DNA of 15,687 nt. Source: Bacillota bacterium (GTDB lineage Bacteria > Bacillota > Clostridia > Christensenellales > Aristaeellaceae). A program made the translations under genes and the position numbers. The stretch covers positions 1-15,687 of the forward strand of contig JAEZLW010000127.1 in the NCBI GenBank assembly GCA_023415145.1. The letters are read 5' to 3'. Below the pieces are notes generated by a model, which saw nothing but the letters and a program-made list of their open reading frames with translations, was not told where the DNA came from and ran no database searches. How positions within the stretch are numbered: position 1 is the stretch's first letter; each line of letters opens with the position of its first letter. Below are positions 14,518 through 15,687 of the stretch, in pieces.

Positions 14518-15312
14518 ATGTCGTTCTACAGCTACAAAAACGCCAACCCCAGCAGTTGCCCCGGCGCTATTTCCGGTAATGCGCTGGATGGCCTGCAGGA
14601 GAAAATCTGCGTCCAGGTGAAGCGCGTCTACGATAGCTGCCTGCAACAGGAACAGCTTGACGATGTAGAAGTGACCATCACCAGCTTTGCCCAGGTAGCC
14701 GGAAGCACCTGCGTAGTCAACCCAGCCTTCTGCCGGGAAAATCCTGATACCATCCCGGCGACGTCACCTCCCGTGGCCCCCATCACCTTTGAGAGCTGCC
14801 GCTCCAATACGACGGTGGGGAAGATCCACAACCTGACCATCGACCGGCTCTGTGACCGCCCCTGTTTCGCTCGTGTACGGGCCACCATTGAAGTCCCCAT
14901 CGATATCCTCTTTGTGGATAGCCGCTGTATCGAGTACATTGGAAAAGGCGTCGTATGCGTGAACAAGGATGTACTGCTCTCTCTGCCTGACGAGTCCATT
15001 GTTCCCTTTGAGATTGAGGCCATGGTCAGCGCCATCTGCGTCTCTGGCACCTATTTGGGGAACAATGTGTTTGAACTCACCATTTGCGTGACGATCGTGT
15101 TGAAGGTTCTGGCCAAGGTGGAGATCCTGATCCCCTCCTACGGCTTCTGCCCCATCCCGCCCTGCGAGGAATTTGCCGAAAATGTCTGCGACGAATTCTT
15201 CAGCCTGCCCCTTTTCCCGCCCATGTCATTGTGCAACGAGGGTACGACAAACCCCTCCAATATCAATTTGCATGGCGGAATCTGCAACTGCCGCACCACA
15301 CGGCAAAGCTGA
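14518..15312 (+). CDS. Cysteine-rich protein, putative spore coat or exosporium component
   Basis: This 264-residue soluble protein has 18 cysteines spread along its length (for example 14, 31, 41, 65, 72, 94, 112, 116, 137, 147, 174, 190, 211, 216, 224, 239, 256 and 258). It has no signal peptide or membrane helix. The N-terminal KICVQVKRVYDSC motif resembles the start of cysteine-rich hypothetical proteins of spore-forming Clostridia. Residues about 115-205 are strongly beta-patterned (RVRATIEVPIDILFV, ELTICVTIVLKVLAKVEI), perhaps a SPOCS/DUF3794-like fold, which I cannot confirm. The C-terminus (about 208-264) is Pro/Cys-rich. High cysteine without export signals fits a spore-coat protein cross-linked in the mother cell. 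ATG at 14518 is chosen because AAGGAGG (14504-14510) is 7 bases upstream, whereas the GTG at 14512 is too close. It lies between a terminator and a 16S rRNA promoter and forms a single-gene unit. Confidence 0.68.
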   Translation: MSFYSYKNANPSSCPGAISGNALDGLQEKICVQVKRVYDSCLQQEQLDDVEVTITSFAQVAGSTCVVNPAFCRENPDTIPATSPPVAPITFESCRSNTTVGKIHNLTIDRLCDRPCFARVRATIEVPIDILFVDSRCIEYIGKGVVCVNKDVLLSLPDESIVPFEIEAMVSAICVSGTYLGNNVFELTICVTIVLKVLAKVEILIPSYGFCPIPPCEEFAENVCDEFFSLPLFPPMSLCNEGTTNPSNINLHGGICNCRTTRQS

Positions 15313-15330
15313 CAAAACCCTTCATCTTAA

Positions 15331-15358
15331 AGGGGGGATGCCGCAAGGCATCCCTCCT
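15331..15358 (+). terminator. Stable hairpin downstream of the cysteine-rich gene, without a U tract
   Basis: GGGATGCC (15335-15342) and GGCATCCC (15347-15354) enclose a GCAA loop of the stable GNRA type, and the stem extends by about four more pairs to 15331/15358. No T run follows, so it may be a 3' stabiliser or an atypical terminator instead of a normal intrinsic terminator. Confidence 0.45.
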
Positions 15359-15465
15359 GTCGCATGGGCAAAGAGGCAACGGGAAGTCCCTATCCGAAGA
15401 CAGGCCCACCAGGAATTGTCAGCCGAAAGTCTTGATTTTTCGCGCTTTCAAATCGAAAAAAAGTG

Positions 15466-15494
15466 TTGACAAGCGATATGCTGTGTGTTAAACT
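15466..15494 (+). promoter_or_regulatory. Strong sigma-A promoter of the rRNA operon
   Basis: A perfect TTGACA (15466-15471) and TAAACT (15489-15494) are separated by 17 bases, with an A/T-rich upstream stretch. It lies about 145 bases before the mature 16S 5' end and is the only strong promoter seen for the rRNA genes in this window; further promoters upstream are not evident. Confidence 0.88.
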
Positions 15495-15639
15495 ATCAAA
15501 CGTCGCCGCAAGCGGCTCCGGACCTTGAAAACGATACAGAGTTTACAAAACTCAAAGAAGGAAGAAAGAAATCGACAGTCGATTCTAAGAATGAGTTTTC
15601 ACTTTGTCGAGGGAAACCGAGATGAAGAGGAATAGGATT

Positions 15640-15687
15640 AAACACAAGAGTTTGATCCTGGCTCAGGACGAACGCTGGCGGCGTGCC
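15640..15687 (+). rRNA. rrs: 16S ribosomal RNA, 5' end only
   Basis: The universal 5' segment AGAGTTTGATCCTGGCTCAG begins at 15647 and is followed by GACGAACGCTGGCGGCGTGC, so the mature 16S begins near 15640. Only about 48 bases fall within the window. The sequence is bacterial and fits Clostridia, but it is too short for finer placement. Confidence 0.97.

Larger units (their letters stand above)
15313..15639. other. Intergenic region and rRNA leader
   Basis: The first part (15313-15465) holds the GNRA hairpin and an A/T-rich stretch just before the -35 box that could act as an UP element. The rest is the 16S leader, of about 140 bases, with the sequence CCTTGAAAAC near 15523 that resembles the conserved Clostridia rRNA leader. 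Two small hairpins are visible: GAGTTT/AAACTC (15539-15553) and AATCGAC/GTCGATT (15570-15584). No protein gene is credible here. Confidence 0.65.

Overview
The window looks like a chromosomal segment of a moderately GC-rich, low-GC-relative Gram-positive bacterium, most likely a spore-forming member of the Clostridia. The evidence is the strong AGGAGG-type ribosome binding sites, sigma-A promoters with 17-bp spacers, a biotin-dependent Na+-pumping decarboxylase cluster, a Clostridia-type SecG, a cysteine-rich protein of spore-coat character and the beginning of a 16S rRNA gene. The genus cannot be fixed from the sequence alone.

Region 1 (1-4859, + strand) is one operon of five genes, the first cut by the window edge. 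They encode a CoA-type carboxyltransferase (12S/MmdA-like), an OadG/MmdD-like small membrane subunit, a free biotin carrier protein, the beta membrane pump subunit (OadB/MmdB/GcdB) and a keto-acid carboxyltransferase (OadA/5S-like, without a biotin domain). Together they supply two different carboxyltransferases, one biotin arm and one Na+ pump. Region 2 (4920-5275) is secG with its own promoter and terminator.

Region 3 (5289-7690, - strand) is a two-gene operon, a xylose-isomerase-like TIM-barrel protein followed closely by glmM (phosphoglucosamine mutase), with its own promoter. Region 4 (7701-10810, - strand) is a MarR-family regulator with a promoter and a palindromic operator candidate, followed by a large secreted protein with six Ig-like (BIG2) repeats and a strong terminator.

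Region 5 (10958-14277, + strand) is the most unusual part: a self-contained three-gene unit with a promoter and a terminator. It encodes a ZorA-like MotA/ExbB-family channel protein with a long helical tail, a ZorB-like protein with an ion-carrying Asp, a striking 14-residue-repeat stalk and an OmpA peptidoglycan-binding domain, and a small membrane-anchored extracytoplasmic protein of unknown function. The Zorya effectors (ZorC/ZorD or ZorE) are not present in the window, so this may be an orphan or repurposed envelope motor.

Region 6 (14278-15687, + strand) holds a cysteine-rich putative spore-coat protein, a hairpin after it, and a strong rRNA promoter, leader and the first ~48 bases of a 16S rRNA gene that runs off the window.
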